Shown: positions 27,371 through 34,523 of the stretch, in pieces
How positions within the stretch are numbered: the stretch's first letter is position 1
How the letters are laid out: each line of letters opens with the position of its first letter
Assembly: GCA_903842595.1 (NCBI GenBank)
Contig: CAIMMO010000230.1
Span: 47,590 to 111,589, forward strand
DNA length: 64,000 bases
DNA from: an uncultured Alphaproteobacteria bacterium
GTDB lineage: Bacteria > Pseudomonadota > Alphaproteobacteria > Caulobacterales > Hyphomonadaceae
Reading direction: 5' to 3'
Notes under the pieces: generated by a model
Told to the model about the DNA's origin: nothing
Seen by the model: only the letters and a program-made list of their open reading frames with translations
Databases searched by the model: none
Position numbers and translations under genes: made by a program

Positions 27371-27508
27371 ATGAAAGCTTCCTTTGCAGCTCTGGCCTTC
27401 CTGCTCGCGACCGCCGCCGCTGCCTGCAACACCGTCGAGGGCGTCGGTGAAGACGTGACTGCTGCTGGCCAGGCGGTCGACAACGCTGCTGAAGACGCGA
27501 AGAACTAG
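27371..27508 (+). CDS. Entericidin A/B-family small lipoprotein
   Basis: A 45-residue lipoprotein that is below the usual length limits of gene callers. It has a signal peptide ([17 protein letters not shown]), a lipid-attachment cysteine followed by [10 protein letters not shown], and a helical tail ([16 protein letters not shown]), the pattern of entericidin-type proteins. In enterobacteria these are a stress-responsive antidote/toxin pair; here only one is present. Its EcfG-type promoter ties it to the general stress response. Confidence 0.85.
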   Translation: MKASFAALAFLLATAAAACNTVEGVGEDVTAAGQAVDNAAEDAKN

Positions 27509-27580
27509 AGGCATTCCCACGGTGGCGCTGGATCGTCGGCCCAGAGCCGATCATCCGGCGCCGCTTGTGCATTCAATAAT

Positions 27581-27596
27581 CCGGACACGTCCGGAC
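27581..27596. repeat. Inverted repeat TCCGGAC-AC-GTCCGGA, possible operator
   Basis: A perfect 7-bp inverted repeat with a 2-bp centre ends 11 bp before the ATG of the exported protein at 27608. Its position over the ribosome-binding region suggests either a protein-binding site or a small mRNA hairpin that affects translation. Confidence 0.4.
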
Positions 27597-27607
27597 GGCC
27601 ATAAACC

Positions 27608-28096
27608 ATGTTGCGAATTTCGGGACTCATCAGCGCTTTTCTTGTTGCCACCGTGTGCGCGCCTGGTTCGGCGCAGACAGTGGCCAGGGATTCCGAGAGT
27701 GTTTCATGCCCGCGCGGCGGCCTGTCCGTTTACTATGCCCGCGGCGAAGCCAGCCCATCCGAACAAGCCATGCTGCTGATCGACCGCATCGGCGATGACG
27801 CGTCGCGCTGCCGGCCCGATGGCATCGATATCGTGACGGAAATCGACACCGACCGCGATGGCGAGGACGCCATTCGTCTTGCAATGGCCCGCCTCAACAA
27901 TGTCGCCGACAGCCTTGTCGAGGACGGCTATCCCATCCAGCGCATTCGCCTTGCCGCGCAATCCAGCACCGAAGGCGACATCCGCACGCCCATGGGGGGC
28001 ATCACAGTTTACTTCCGCCAATCCGGCGCCGAACCGGGCAACGCTTCATCGGCAACGCCGGCCAAAGCTTCTGCCCCGACGGTCGGTGCGATCTGA
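27608..28096 (+). CDS. Exported protein of unknown function, OmpA-like periplasmic fold suspected
   Basis: A 162-residue protein with a Sec signal peptide (LISAFLVATVCAPGSAQ). The mature part reads VYYARGEASPSEQAMLLIDRIG, then DIVTEIDTDRDGEDAIRLAMARLNNVADSLV and IQRIRLAAQSS, an alternating strand/helix order like peptidoglycan-binding OmpA-type domains, but the diagnostic residues are not certain. A Pro/Ala/Thr-rich tail follows. It lies 99 bp downstream of the entericidin gene without its own EcfG-type promoter, and may be cotranscribed with it. Confidence 0.55.
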   Translation: MLRISGLISAFLVATVCAPGSAQTVARDSESVSCPRGGLSVYYARGEASPSEQAMLLIDRIGDDASRCRPDGIDIVTEIDTDRDGEDAIRLAMARLNNVADSLVEDGYPIQRIRLAAQSSTEGDIRTPMGGITVYFRQSGAEPGNASSATPAKASAPTVGAI

Positions 28097-28156
28097 TCGA
28101 TCGCAAGCGAACGGCGCGCAAAAGCGGGCCGTCCAGATCCGTTCCGCGGCAAGCGA

Positions 28157-28951
28157 TCAGGCTGCGACCGGCCGTTCCTCATGGAAAAACAGCGCCTGGC
28201 CTATTGCGGCCTTAACTGTCTCGGGCTGGAAGGGCTTGGTGATCAGGAAGGCCGGCTCCGGCTTCTCGCCCGTCAGCAGTCGCTCTGGGAAGGCGGTGAT
28301 GAAGATCACGGGCACGCTGGCGCCGCGCAGGATGTCGTTCACCGCATCGATACCGGAGGATCCGTCCGCCAGCTGGATGTCGGCAAGCACCAGACCCGGA
28401 CGGTTACGCCGGAAAGCGGCCACCGCTTCCGAGCGGGTCGTCGCAACGGCCGTCACCCGATGGCCGAGATCCAGCACGAGGGCCTCGATGTCCGCCGCGA
28501 TCACCGGTTCGTCTTCGATTATCAGCACGTCCGTCGCGAGCTCGTTCTCGATATCAGCCTGGGCGCGGGCGATCAGCTCGCGCACATTCTCTGGCGACTG
28601 GGCGAGGATCTGCGAAGCTTCGTCGATCGTGAAACCTTCGAGCGCCGTCAGCAGAAAGGCCTGGCGGTGTTGGGGTGGGATGCGCAGGACGCGGTCGGCA
28701 ATGCTCGATCCGCTATCGGGGGCCGTTTCCAGCCTTGCGCCGGTCTGTCCCCAGATGATCTGGAACAGCCGGTAAAGCGCCACGCGAGGCGGCATGCTGT
28801 CGAGTTCGTGGGTGCCGGAGGCAAGCGCCTGCAGCGCAGCCTTCACATAGGTATCACCGCTTTTCTGCGTTCCTGTGAGGGCGCGGGCATAACGGCGAAG
28901 AAAGGGTAGATGAGGTCCGAGTTGCTGAACCAGACTCATGAATTCTCCCAC
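28157..28951 (-). CDS. phyR: PhyR, general stress response anti-anti-sigma response regulator
   Basis: A 264-residue protein with the two domains that define PhyR: an N-terminal ECF-sigma-like domain (residues about 10-125, e.g. LPFLRRYARALTGTQKSGD and EGFTIDEASQILAQS) and a C-terminal receiver (about 138-255, VLIIEDEPVIAADIEAL). The phospho-acceptor is the Asp in VLADIQLADGSSG, and the PVIFITAFPERLL stretch is the FATGUY-type loop. When phosphorylated, the sigma-like domain captures NepR and frees EcfG. It is divergent from nepR-ecfG-kinase, and a near-match EcfG promoter (GGAAC-16-CGTA) lies 34 bp upstream, so positive feedback is likely. Confidence 0.95.
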   Translation of the reverse strand: MGEFMSLVQQLGPHLPFLRRYARALTGTQKSGDTYVKAALQALASGTHELDSMPPRVALYRLFQIIWGQTGARLETAPDSGSSIADRVLRIPPQHRQAFLLTALEGFTIDEASQILAQSPENVRELIARAQADIENELATDVLIIEDEPVIAADIEALVLDLGHRVTAVATTRSEAVAAFRRNRPGLVLADIQLADGSSGIDAVNDILRGASVPVIFITAFPERLLTGEKPEPAFLITKPFQPETVKAAIGQALFFHEERPVAA

Positions 28952-28984
28952 ACGCCATCCAGAGAAGATATGTCGAGGCCAATA

Positions 28985-29009
28985 TACGCAGTTCTCCTGT
29001 TTCGGTTCC
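28985..29009 (-). promoter_or_regulatory. EcfG-type promoter of phyR (one mismatch)
   Basis: On the minus strand GGAAC (29009-29005), a 16-bp spacer and CGTA (28988-28985): the -35 is perfect and the -10 differs from CGTT at one base. The distance to the phyR ATG is 33 bp. It faces away from the nepR promoter 20 bp further on. Confidence 0.6.
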
Positions 29010-29028
29010 CGAATTACCGAAAAATCGC

Positions 29029-29053
29029 GGAACCTTCATTTCGGGACGGCGTT
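29029..29053 (+). promoter_or_regulatory. EcfG-type promoter of nepR-ecfG-kinase
   Basis: GGAAC (29029-29033), 16 bp, CGTT (29050-29053): an exact consensus match, 52 bp before the first candidate nepR start. It indicates that EcfG drives its own operon, as in other Alphaproteobacteria. Confidence 0.8.
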
Positions 29054-29105
29054 GTTGGCCCGACAGCTGGTACCGCGTAGTAGGCAGAGCGGGCTGAAAA
29101 ACGCC

Positions 29106-29495
29106 ATGGCAACAGAGGTTTCCGGGGATGGATCGGGTTCGAAATCCGCTGCCTCCGCGACAATCCAGCGGAAGGTGAGGACCGTGGACAAGAACAAAAC
29201 CAAAGATGGGCCGGGTTCTCGACCGGGTGAATCCGGGAAGGTTGAACAGGGCAAGTCGATGGCAAAAGACACTTCTGTCGGAGAGCCCGGCTCACGCCCG
29301 GTCGATTCAAGGGTCGCGCGCCGCCGTCAGGACCCTTTGGGCCGGCGGCTGCGCCAGATGTATGACGAGGTGGTCAGCGAAGAAGTGCCCGAGGATTTCC
29401 TCTCCTGCCTCGAGAAAGCGGACGAGCGTTTGACCAGCGGCAAGGACGATGACGGTGCGGGATCCGAGGATCCCGGCAACACGTCGAAATCCTGA
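29106..29495 (+). CDS. nepR: NepR family anti-sigma factor
   Basis: The C-terminal half carries the conserved NepR core LGRRLRQMYDEVVSEEVPED followed by FLSCLEKADERL, the two helices that bind EcfG or PhyR. NepR holds the sigma factor inactive until phosphorylated PhyR takes it away. The start is uncertain: ATG 29106 gives 129 residues, GTG 29184 (AAGG upstream) 103, and ATG 29259 (AGGG upstream, 8-base spacing) 78, closest to the usual family length. The N-terminal part is low-complexity and charged. It ends 9 bp before ecfG and follows a perfect EcfG promoter. Confidence 0.9.
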   Translation: MATEVSGDGSGSKSAASATIQRKVRTVDKNKTKDGPGSRPGESGKVEQGKSMAKDTSVGEPGSRPVDSRVARRRQDPLGRRLRQMYDEVVSEEVPEDFLSCLEKADERLTSGKDDDGAGSEDPGNTSKS

Positions 29496-29504
29496 GGCCC
29501 CAGC

Positions 29505-30179
29505 ATGGTGATGGAATCCAAAGAGATGGCCCGGTCGCCTCCTCGCAAGCGGAGCGGGGACCCCGGGCGCGACGCCGCGGTGTCGAACGAGACGACGTTC
29601 CGAGACCAGCTTGTCGCCGTGATTCCGCACTTGCGCGCCTTTGCGCGCAGCCTGAGCAAGGACCCGACCCAGGCTGATGACCTCGCTCAAGAAGCGCTTG
29701 CGAAGGCCTGGAAAGCGCGCGACTCGTTCGAGCAGGGCACCAGCCTCAAGGCGTGGACCTTCATGATCCTGCGCAACCAGTTCTATTCCGAAAAGCGCCG
29801 CAGCTGGCGCAGCACGCCTCTCGACGCGGAAGTTGCCGAGAACACGCTCGTCGCCAACGACAATCCGACTGCGCCGATGGAGCTGCTTGATCTTCGAGCC
29901 GCACTCAACAAGCTACCCGATGATCAGAAGGAAGCGCTCATTCTTGTCGGCGCCGGCGGCATGGCCTACGAAGAAGCCGCTCAGGTCTGTCAGTGTGCGG
30001 TTGGAACGATAAAGAGCAGGGTCAGTCGCGCACGCCGGGCTCTGGAAGTCATCATGAACGAGACAAACTCGCGCGTACCATCCGAACACGAGATTGGCGC
30101 AGACAAGGCGTTCGACGATATTCTCGGGCAGGCTGCTGCGCTCGCAGGCGGAGGGGCAAGGGCTATGGGTGACGACTGA
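29505..30179 (+). CDS. ecfG: EcfG-type ECF sigma factor of the general stress response
   Basis: A 224-residue ECF sigma factor. Region 2 (about residues 35-100) includes FARSLSKDPTQADDLAQEALAKAW and TWTFMILRNQFYSEKRR-type sequence, and region 4 (about 120-180) has LPDDQKEALILVGAGGMAYEEAAQ with GTIKSRVSRARRAL. The conserved LKAWTFMILRNQFYSE segment is characteristic of the EcfG/SigT group. It directs RNA polymerase to GGAAC-N16/17-CGTT promoters, of which several lie within 6 kb. It follows nepR by 9 bp and its last codons overlap the kinase start, so three products come from one message. A 40-residue tail after region 4 is unusual for the family. Confidence 0.93.
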   Translation: MVMESKEMARSPPRKRSGDPGRDAAVSNETTFRDQLVAVIPHLRAFARSLSKDPTQADDLAQEALAKAWKARDSFEQGTSLKAWTFMILRNQFYSEKRRSWRSTPLDAEVAENTLVANDNPTAPMELLDLRAALNKLPDDQKEALILVGAGGMAYEEAAQVCQCAVGTIKSRVSRARRALEVIMNETNSRVPSEHEIGADKAFDDILGQAAALAGGGARAMGDD

Positions 30180-31926
30180 CGAAAGACCGCCGCTTCGCCG
30201 GCTGTCGCTGCGCGTCGTCCTGCTTCTGATATTCGCCGTCGCGCTGTCTCCGGTCCTCGTTATCGGCGGGATACGCTGGTCCGGCGATATCGAAAGAGAG
30301 GCGCAGTACCGCCGCGAAAGCATGAAACTCGTTGCACAACTTGCAGCGGGCCGCGCGCAGCGCGCCCTTGAGTCCGCCCCGAGTGCGCTCGAACTCATTG
30401 CTGCGACGATTGAAGACGATCCCTGCAAGGCGCCGCTGAAGCGCGTTGTCGACGCCCTGCCGGCCTTCGGCACGTTCGGCGTCATTGATGCAGGTGGCGC
30501 CGTGCTTTGCTCCACTGTCGCAGGTGCTGTCGGGATCAGCGTTGCGGGGCGCCCCTGGTTCATCGAACTGCGCGAAAGCGGCGCTCCGTTTGTCCAGTCC
30601 TCGCCCCTGATGGCGCTGGTTGCAGGAGAAATGACAATTGCTTCTGCAGCCAGGCTGGAGGACGTCGACGGTGTCTTCACCGGGGCGCTGGTGCTGGGTA
30701 CGCCGGTCAGCACACTGGTCGCCCAGCTCGATCATTCGGACCTGCCGCCATCGTACGAGGTTGCTCTCGTCGATGTGGATGGACACGTGTTCGGCAGCAC
30801 GCACTGGGATCGGATGGACCCCGCCGTGATGGCGCGCCTGTCAGCGGGCGAGACGGGCGCGTTCCCGGCGCAGGCGCAGGGCGGGGCCAAACGCGAAGCT
30901 GCGATTGTACCGCTCGCTGGCAATACCTTTTACGCCATGGTCTCGGCGCCTCCGCCGCCGCCAATCGCCCTTGAATATGTCAACGCCTTCGGCAACTTCG
31001 CGCTGCCCTTGCTCGCCTGGCTCCTGGCGCTGGTAACAGCATGGCTCGCGATGGACCGGCTTGTGCTGCGCTGGCTCGACTATCTCCGCCGCATCGCCAC
31101 GCTCTATGCCAGCGGCAAGCTCACCGTTCAGCCGCTGCGCGCCAGGCAGCAGGCCCCGTTCGAGATCAATGTGCTGGCCGATACACTCGAGGAAATGGCC
31201 GTCCGTATCCGCGACCGGACCAACCGGATGGAAAACGCCCTGCAGGCTCGCGACGCTGCGATGAAGGAGATTCATCATCGCGTTAAGAACAATCTGCAGA
31301 TCATCAACAGCCTGCTCAGCCTGCAGGGGCGCAAGCTTCACGACAAGGCCGCCATCGCGGTGCTCGATGATGCGCGCGCGCGCATCAATGCGCTGTCGCT
31401 GATCCATCGCTCGCTCTACGAGCACGACGACATCACCACTGTGCAGACAAAGTCCTTCCTCAGCGATCTTGTCAGTCACCTCGACCAGGCGCTGGGTGCG
31501 GAGGACCGCGGTATCACGATCGAAAGTGATATCGAGGACGATCGCCTCGATGCGGATTTGGCGGTGCCGCTGGCGCTCTTCACCACGGAGGCCGTGACGA
31601 ACTCCGTGAAGCACGCTTTCCCGGCGACCACAGGCGGCGCCGTGCCCGTTTCCTCCGCGTGGCGCGTACGCGTCAGCTACACTTTGCAGGGCAATGAAGC
31701 GATCCTCGCCGTCGAAGACAATGGTGTCGGCTCAGAGCTGCGCACGCTGGAGAAGTCGACCGGCATCGGCGGTACGCTGATGGCGGCTTTCGCCAAGCAG
31801 GTCCGCGGCAAGCTGGAGGAGAAGTCACTGCCGGAAGGCGGTCGCGCCATCCAGATCCGCATGCCACGCCTCCCGTCCCCGCGTCCGCAGGCTGACCTCG
31901 AACTTGCGCCTGTCGGCGCCGCGTGA
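30169..31926 (+). CDS. Sensor histidine kinase of the HisKA_2 family, probable general stress kinase
   Basis: A membrane kinase of about 585 residues from the GTG at 30169, which overlaps the end of ecfG by 11 bp. The ATG 75 bp further upstream is deep inside ecfG and is not used. It has a first transmembrane helix (VVLLLIFAVALSPVLVIGGI), a periplasmic sensor domain of about 260 residues of the Cache type, a second helix (LPLLAWLLALVTAWLAM), a HAMP-like linker, then the HisKA_2 domain with the phospho-histidine in MKEIHHRVKNNLQIINSLLSLQ and a HATPase with NSVKHAF and DNGVGS. Kinases of this type encoded beside phyR phosphorylate PhyR. The signal sensed is not visible. Confidence 0.9.
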   Translation: MTTDERPPLRRLSLRVVLLLIFAVALSPVLVIGGIRWSGDIEREAQYRRESMKLVAQLAAGRAQRALESAPSALELIAATIEDDPCKAPLKRVVDALPAFGTFGVIDAGGAVLCSTVAGAVGISVAGRPWFIELRESGAPFVQSSPLMALVAGEMTIASAARLEDVDGVFTGALVLGTPVSTLVAQLDHSDLPPSYEVALVDVDGHVFGSTHWDRMDPAVMARLSAGETGAFPAQAQGGAKREAAIVPLAGNTFYAMVSAPPPPPIALEYVNAFGNFALPLLAWLLALVTAWLAMDRLVLRWLDYLRRIATLYASGKLTVQPLRARQQAPFEINVLADTLEEMAVRIRDRTNRMENALQARDAAMKEIHHRVKNNLQIINSLLSLQGRKLHDKAAIAVLDDARARINALSLIHRSLYEHDDITTVQTKSFLSDLVSHLDQALGAEDRGITIESDIEDDRLDADLAVPLALFTTEAVTNSVKHAFPATTGGAVPVSSAWRVRVSYTLQGNEAILAVEDNGVGSELRTLEKSTGIGGTLMAAFAKQVRGKLEEKSLPEGGRAIQIRMPRLPSPRPQADLELAPVGAA

Positions 31927-31939
31927 AGCCACGAGGCAA

Positions 31940-31964
31940 AACAGCCCGGCAATGCCGGGCTGTT
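31940..31964 (-). terminator. Intrinsic terminator, downstream of the second DUF1328 gene
   Basis: A perfect 12-bp inverted repeat (AACAGCCCGGCA and TGCCGGGCTGTT around one base) lies between the kinase and the convergent DUF1328 gene. On the minus strand the stem is followed by TTTTG, so it should stop DUF1328 transcription; on the plus strand the T-run is poor but the hairpin may still slow polymerase. Confidence 0.75.
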
Positions 31965-31989
31965 GATGGTGCTGGTCGGCTTGAATGTC

Positions 31990-32157
31990 CTACAGGCCCC
32001 GCCGCGTAGCGCCCATCACGAGCGAGACGACGAAGAGCACGAGGAAGATGAAGAACAGGATCTGGGCGATGCCGGCAGCCGAGGCCGCGATGCCGCCGAA
32101 GCCGAAGACGGCCGCGATAACCGCGACGACGAGAAAGACGAGTGTCCAACTGAGCAT
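31990..32157 (-). CDS. DUF1328 small membrane protein (second copy)
   Basis: A 55-residue paralogue of the protein at 27050: [23 protein letters not shown] followed by [19 protein letters not shown] gives the same two-helix plan, and even the GFGGIA turn is shared. The start at 32157 is set by the family; the track start adds eight residues. It has its own exact EcfG promoter 22 bp upstream and a strong terminator downstream, so it forms a single-gene stress unit. The promoter overlaps the 3' end of the phosphoesterase gene. Confidence 0.88.
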   Translation of the reverse strand: MLSWTLVFLVVAVIAAVFGFGGIAASAAGIAQILFFIFLVLFVVSLVMGATRRGL

Positions 32158-32177
32158 GACAAGATGTCTCCTGCCCA

Positions 32178-33023
32178 TCAACGTGGCGCAGGCAGCGGGG
32201 TTCCATCGCTCTGCGGCGGCGCCCCGACTGACGAGTCATGGTTGCGGCGTACGGTCAGCCCCGCCAGCTCGATCGAGACCACGTCTTGCGTCAGCCTTCC
32301 GTTCTCCATCTGAAGCACACAGAAACTCGGCGCCGTGCCGCGCAGGCGCGTCGACAGCGTGCCCGATCCCATCTGCACCATTGGCCGCCGCGTGTTGGTG
32401 ATCGCGTGCGCAAACGCGTCGTGGATATGCCCCGTCAGGATCGCGTCGACATGCGCCCGCACGCACAGCCTCAGGGCATCGGTCCCGCGCTTGGTCTGGA
32501 CGGAGACCTGCGAGAGCCCCGGCTCATGCAGAGGGTGATGGCAGATCAGCAACCGCCAGGCATCCTCCCGCCCGCCGGCCAGCAGCGCCAGCGCCGTCTC
32601 GAGATCCTCGATATCGATCACGCCATCCGCCCAGTTCAGCCGGCCCTGAACGCCACGTGCGCTGTTGATCGCCACGATGCGCACCGCCCCGCCGCGCAGC
32701 TCAACCAGCCTGTCGACGCAGTCCATGCCGTCCATGTATCTGGTGTAGCGGGCGAACGGTTTTAGCATCCGGGCCGTCATGTTGATCAACGGTGTGTCGT
32801 GATTACCAGGCGCTGCGATCACCGGAAACTCAAGGTTGTCCAGCCATTCGCGCGCCGCCGCGAATTCGCTGTGCCGGCCCTTTTGTGTGATGTCGCCGGC
32901 GAAGATCACTGCGTCCGGCCTCACCCGCCTGGTGAAAGACCCAAGCTGTTCCAGCGCCGCGCGGTCCTCACGCCCGAAATGCACATCGGAGATGTGGATC
33001 AGCCTGATGGCGTCAGGGTTCAT
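32178..33023 (-). CDS. Calcineurin-like metallophosphoesterase
   Basis: A 281-residue cytoplasmic enzyme with the complete metal-binding set of the family: DVHFG, GDITQKG, GNHD, then LICHHPLH and GHIH. It should cleave phospho-mono- or diesters with two metal ions; the closest look is to cyclic-nucleotide or lipid phosphoesterases of the YfcE/CpdA type, but the substrate is not readable. Its start overlaps the stop of the lipid-kinase gene by 4 bp (ATGA), so the two form one translation-coupled operon. Confidence 0.88.
   Translation of the reverse strand: MNPDAIRLIHISDVHFGREDRAALEQLGSFTRRVRPDAVIFAGDITQKGRHSEFAAAREWLDNLEFPVIAAPGNHDTPLINMTARMLKPFARYTRYMDGMDCVDRLVELRGGAVRIVAINSARGVQGRLNWADGVIDIEDLETALALLAGGREDAWRLLICHHPLHEPGLSQVSVQTKRGTDALRLCVRAHVDAILTGHIHDAFAHAITNTRRPMVQMGSGTLSTRLRGTAPSFCVLQMENGRLTQDVVSIELAGLTVRRNHDSSVGAPPQSDGTPLPAPR
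32180..32204 (-). promoter_or_regulatory. EcfG-type promoter of the second DUF1328 gene
   Basis: Minus-strand GGAAC (32204-32200), 16 bp, CGTT (32183-32180): an exact match, 22 bp before the start at 32157. It lies inside the last 27 bp of the phosphoesterase coding region, so the element is embedded in codons. Confidence 0.75.
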
Positions 33024-33883
33024 TCAGAGCCCGTAAGGCATCGTGACGCGTTCTCGACGAACGTCACATGTAGGTGGGGCGCCGGCTGCATGTGCTCTCC
33101 ATCGGCGATGACGGGAATATCTCCCCCGTCTTCCGCCCCGATGTCCAGCGACGTTGCCGGCGCAACCTCCACGCCCGGCGCATTCCGCCAGTCGGTGAAG
33201 AACGACGTCCACACCACATTCATCGCTCCGGTCGTCGTCGGATTGGCGAGTGACGCCACCTCCATGCCTCTGCCCGCCTTCGTCAGCGAACCAATGATCG
33301 CGCCCACAAAGCTGGATGTCGGCAAGGCTGTGCCCGCGAAAGAATAGCCGTCGCTGTAGGTGGCCTGAAGGTGCATCGTCTTCAGCACTTCGATTGCGGC
33401 GCCCGTCTGCGCCGCAGCCTTGGCAAGGTCTCCGCGCCGAACACTCTCGCGCGCCTCGGCAAAGTACGCCGGTGCGCCTGCCATCATCGCGCAATAGAAG
33501 CGGTCGCCATTCACTTCGCCGGCTGAAAGGCTCTTGAGTTTTGGGCCCTTCAGCACATCGCGCAGCACCATATCCCATGCCTTTTCGCCGTGGATCGAGC
33601 GGGGCAGGAGGTTCATCGTGCCCCCCGGCAGGATCAGCAGGTTCGGCGTGATCGGTCCCACGATCGTCAGGGCCGAGCGTATCGTGCCATCGCCACCCCA
33701 GACAACGAAAAGGTCCGGCGCCATGTCGGCCAGCTCCTTCAACTGGTTCTCGCAGTTTCCAGGATCTGACTCGATCAGGTCAGCACCGTTGATGCCTCCC
33801 TCCCGCAGGACAGCCGTCAGCTTTGCCCGCGCATCAGCTGGGACAGAGCCCGATTTCGGGTTGAACAGCACAATTGATTTCAT
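33020..33883 (-). CDS. Diacylglycerol/sphingosine kinase-family lipid kinase
   Basis: A 287-residue protein with the catalytic-domain motifs of the DAGK family: SIVLFNPKSGS at the start and the nucleotide loop VWGGDGTIRSAL, followed by LPGGTMNLLPRS, the usual GT-N motif. It should phosphorylate a lipid such as diacylglycerol. The start at 33883 opens directly with the family sequence; the track start adds ten residues. It heads the operon with the phosphoesterase, and a near-match EcfG promoter lies 32 bp upstream, which suggests membrane-lipid adjustment under stress. Confidence 0.85.
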   Translation of the reverse strand: MKSIVLFNPKSGSVPADARAKLTAVLREGGINGADLIESDPGNCENQLKELADMAPDLFVVWGGDGTIRSALTIVGPITPNLLILPGGTMNLLPRSIHGEKAWDMVLRDVLKGPKLKSLSAGEVNGDRFYCAMMAGAPAYFAEARESVRRGDLAKAAAQTGAAIEVLKTMHLQATYSDGYSFAGTALPTSSFVGAIIGSLTKAGRGMEVASLANPTTTGAMNVVWTSFFTDWRNAPGVEVAPATSLDIGAEDGGDIPVIADGEHMQPAPHLHVTFVENASRCLTGSE

Positions 33884-33912
33884 GGGTGTGCAGACTTTCC
33901 GGCCAGCAACCA

Positions 33913-34059
33913 CTAACGCGGCCGCGAGCTATTGGTTCTCCGCCGGACACGCGCGTTGACTGAGACCAGCGCCACAACATTTATGGCGGCCAGCAGAACC
34001 ATCCACCGGTGAGTCCAGGGCGCACGACCGGCGCGGCCAGGCCATCCTTGCTGGAACAC
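33913..34059 (-). CDS. Possible small membrane protein, GTG start
   Basis: A 48-residue frame too short for the track: FQQGWPGRAGRAPW, then one hydrophobic segment WMVLLAAINVVALVSVNAR and a strongly basic tail. This single-span, positive-inside pattern is what small real membrane proteins look like. However, the start would be a GTG with a weak ribosome-binding site, and the candidate promoter of the lipid-kinase operon lies inside its last codons. Kept as a possibility only. Confidence 0.3.
   Translation of the reverse strand: MFQQGWPGRAGRAPWTHRWMVLLAAINVVALVSVNARVRRRTNSSRPR
33915..33939 (-). promoter_or_regulatory. EcfG-type promoter of the lipid kinase/phosphoesterase operon (one mismatch)
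   Basis: Minus-strand AGAAC (33939-33935), 16 bp, CGTT (33918-33915). One base differs from GGAAC. The distance to the start at 33883 is 31 bp, the same as at the neighbouring stress genes. Confidence 0.5.
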
Positions 34060-34110
34060 GCCCGGTCGAGGTCAGCGACGCTCTCTCCAGATTCAATGGA
34101 ATGTGGTGCT

Positions 34111-34470
34111 TTACCCACGATAATCGCCATTGGTCCAATACGTCCGGCCGGAGCGGCGATCGGCGTCGTCGTAACGGCGGGCATTGCCGTCATAAACAAG
34201 AGCCTCGCCATTCGGGCCATAGCCGACAGCGTCGGTGTTCCGGTCGCTCGAAGCGCCGGCCACGCCGCCCGCGATGGCTCCTGTCGCAGCACCAATCGCG
34301 GCGCCCTGGCCGGCATCGCGCGAACCCGTGTTGTTGCCGATGACGGCGCCCGCCGCTGCGCCGAGCAGGCCGCCCGTTACGGCGCCACGCTCCGTGTTGC
34401 CGCTCTGCGTGCAAGCCGCCATTACAAGCGCCGCAAGGGCGCTGACAGCCGTGATCGCAATGATCTTCAT
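34111..34470 (-). CDS. Glycine-zipper outer-membrane lipoprotein
   Basis: A 119-residue lipoprotein: signal peptide with lipobox MAAC, then a glycine-zipper stretch (GAVTGGLLGAAAGAVIG and GAAIGAATGAIAGGVAGA) with NNTGSRDAGQG between the two halves, typical of YMGG/SlyB-like proteins that insert hairpins into membranes. The tail is polar (YWTNGDYRG). The ATG at 34470 is chosen since the signal peptide starts there. A near-match EcfG promoter (GGAAT-16-CGTT) lies 29 bp upstream, which makes it a probable envelope-stress member of the regulon. Confidence 0.85.
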   Translation of the reverse strand: MKIIAITAVSALAALVMAACTQSGNTERGAVTGGLLGAAAGAVIGNNTGSRDAGQGAAIGAATGAIAGGVAGASSDRNTDAVGYGPNGEALVYDGNARRYDDADRRSGRTYWTNGDYRG

Positions 34471-34498
34471 GATCCATCTCCCTGGGTCTGTGTCTGCG

Positions 34499-34523
34499 AA
34501 CGTCCCTTGGAAGCTACAATTCC
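34499..34523 (-). promoter_or_regulatory. EcfG-type promoter of the glycine-zipper lipoprotein gene (one mismatch)
   Basis: Minus-strand GGAAT (34523-34519), 16 bp, CGTT (34502-34499). One base differs in the -35. It is 28 bp before the start at 34470 and overlaps the last codons of the upstream membrane-protein gene. Confidence 0.5.
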
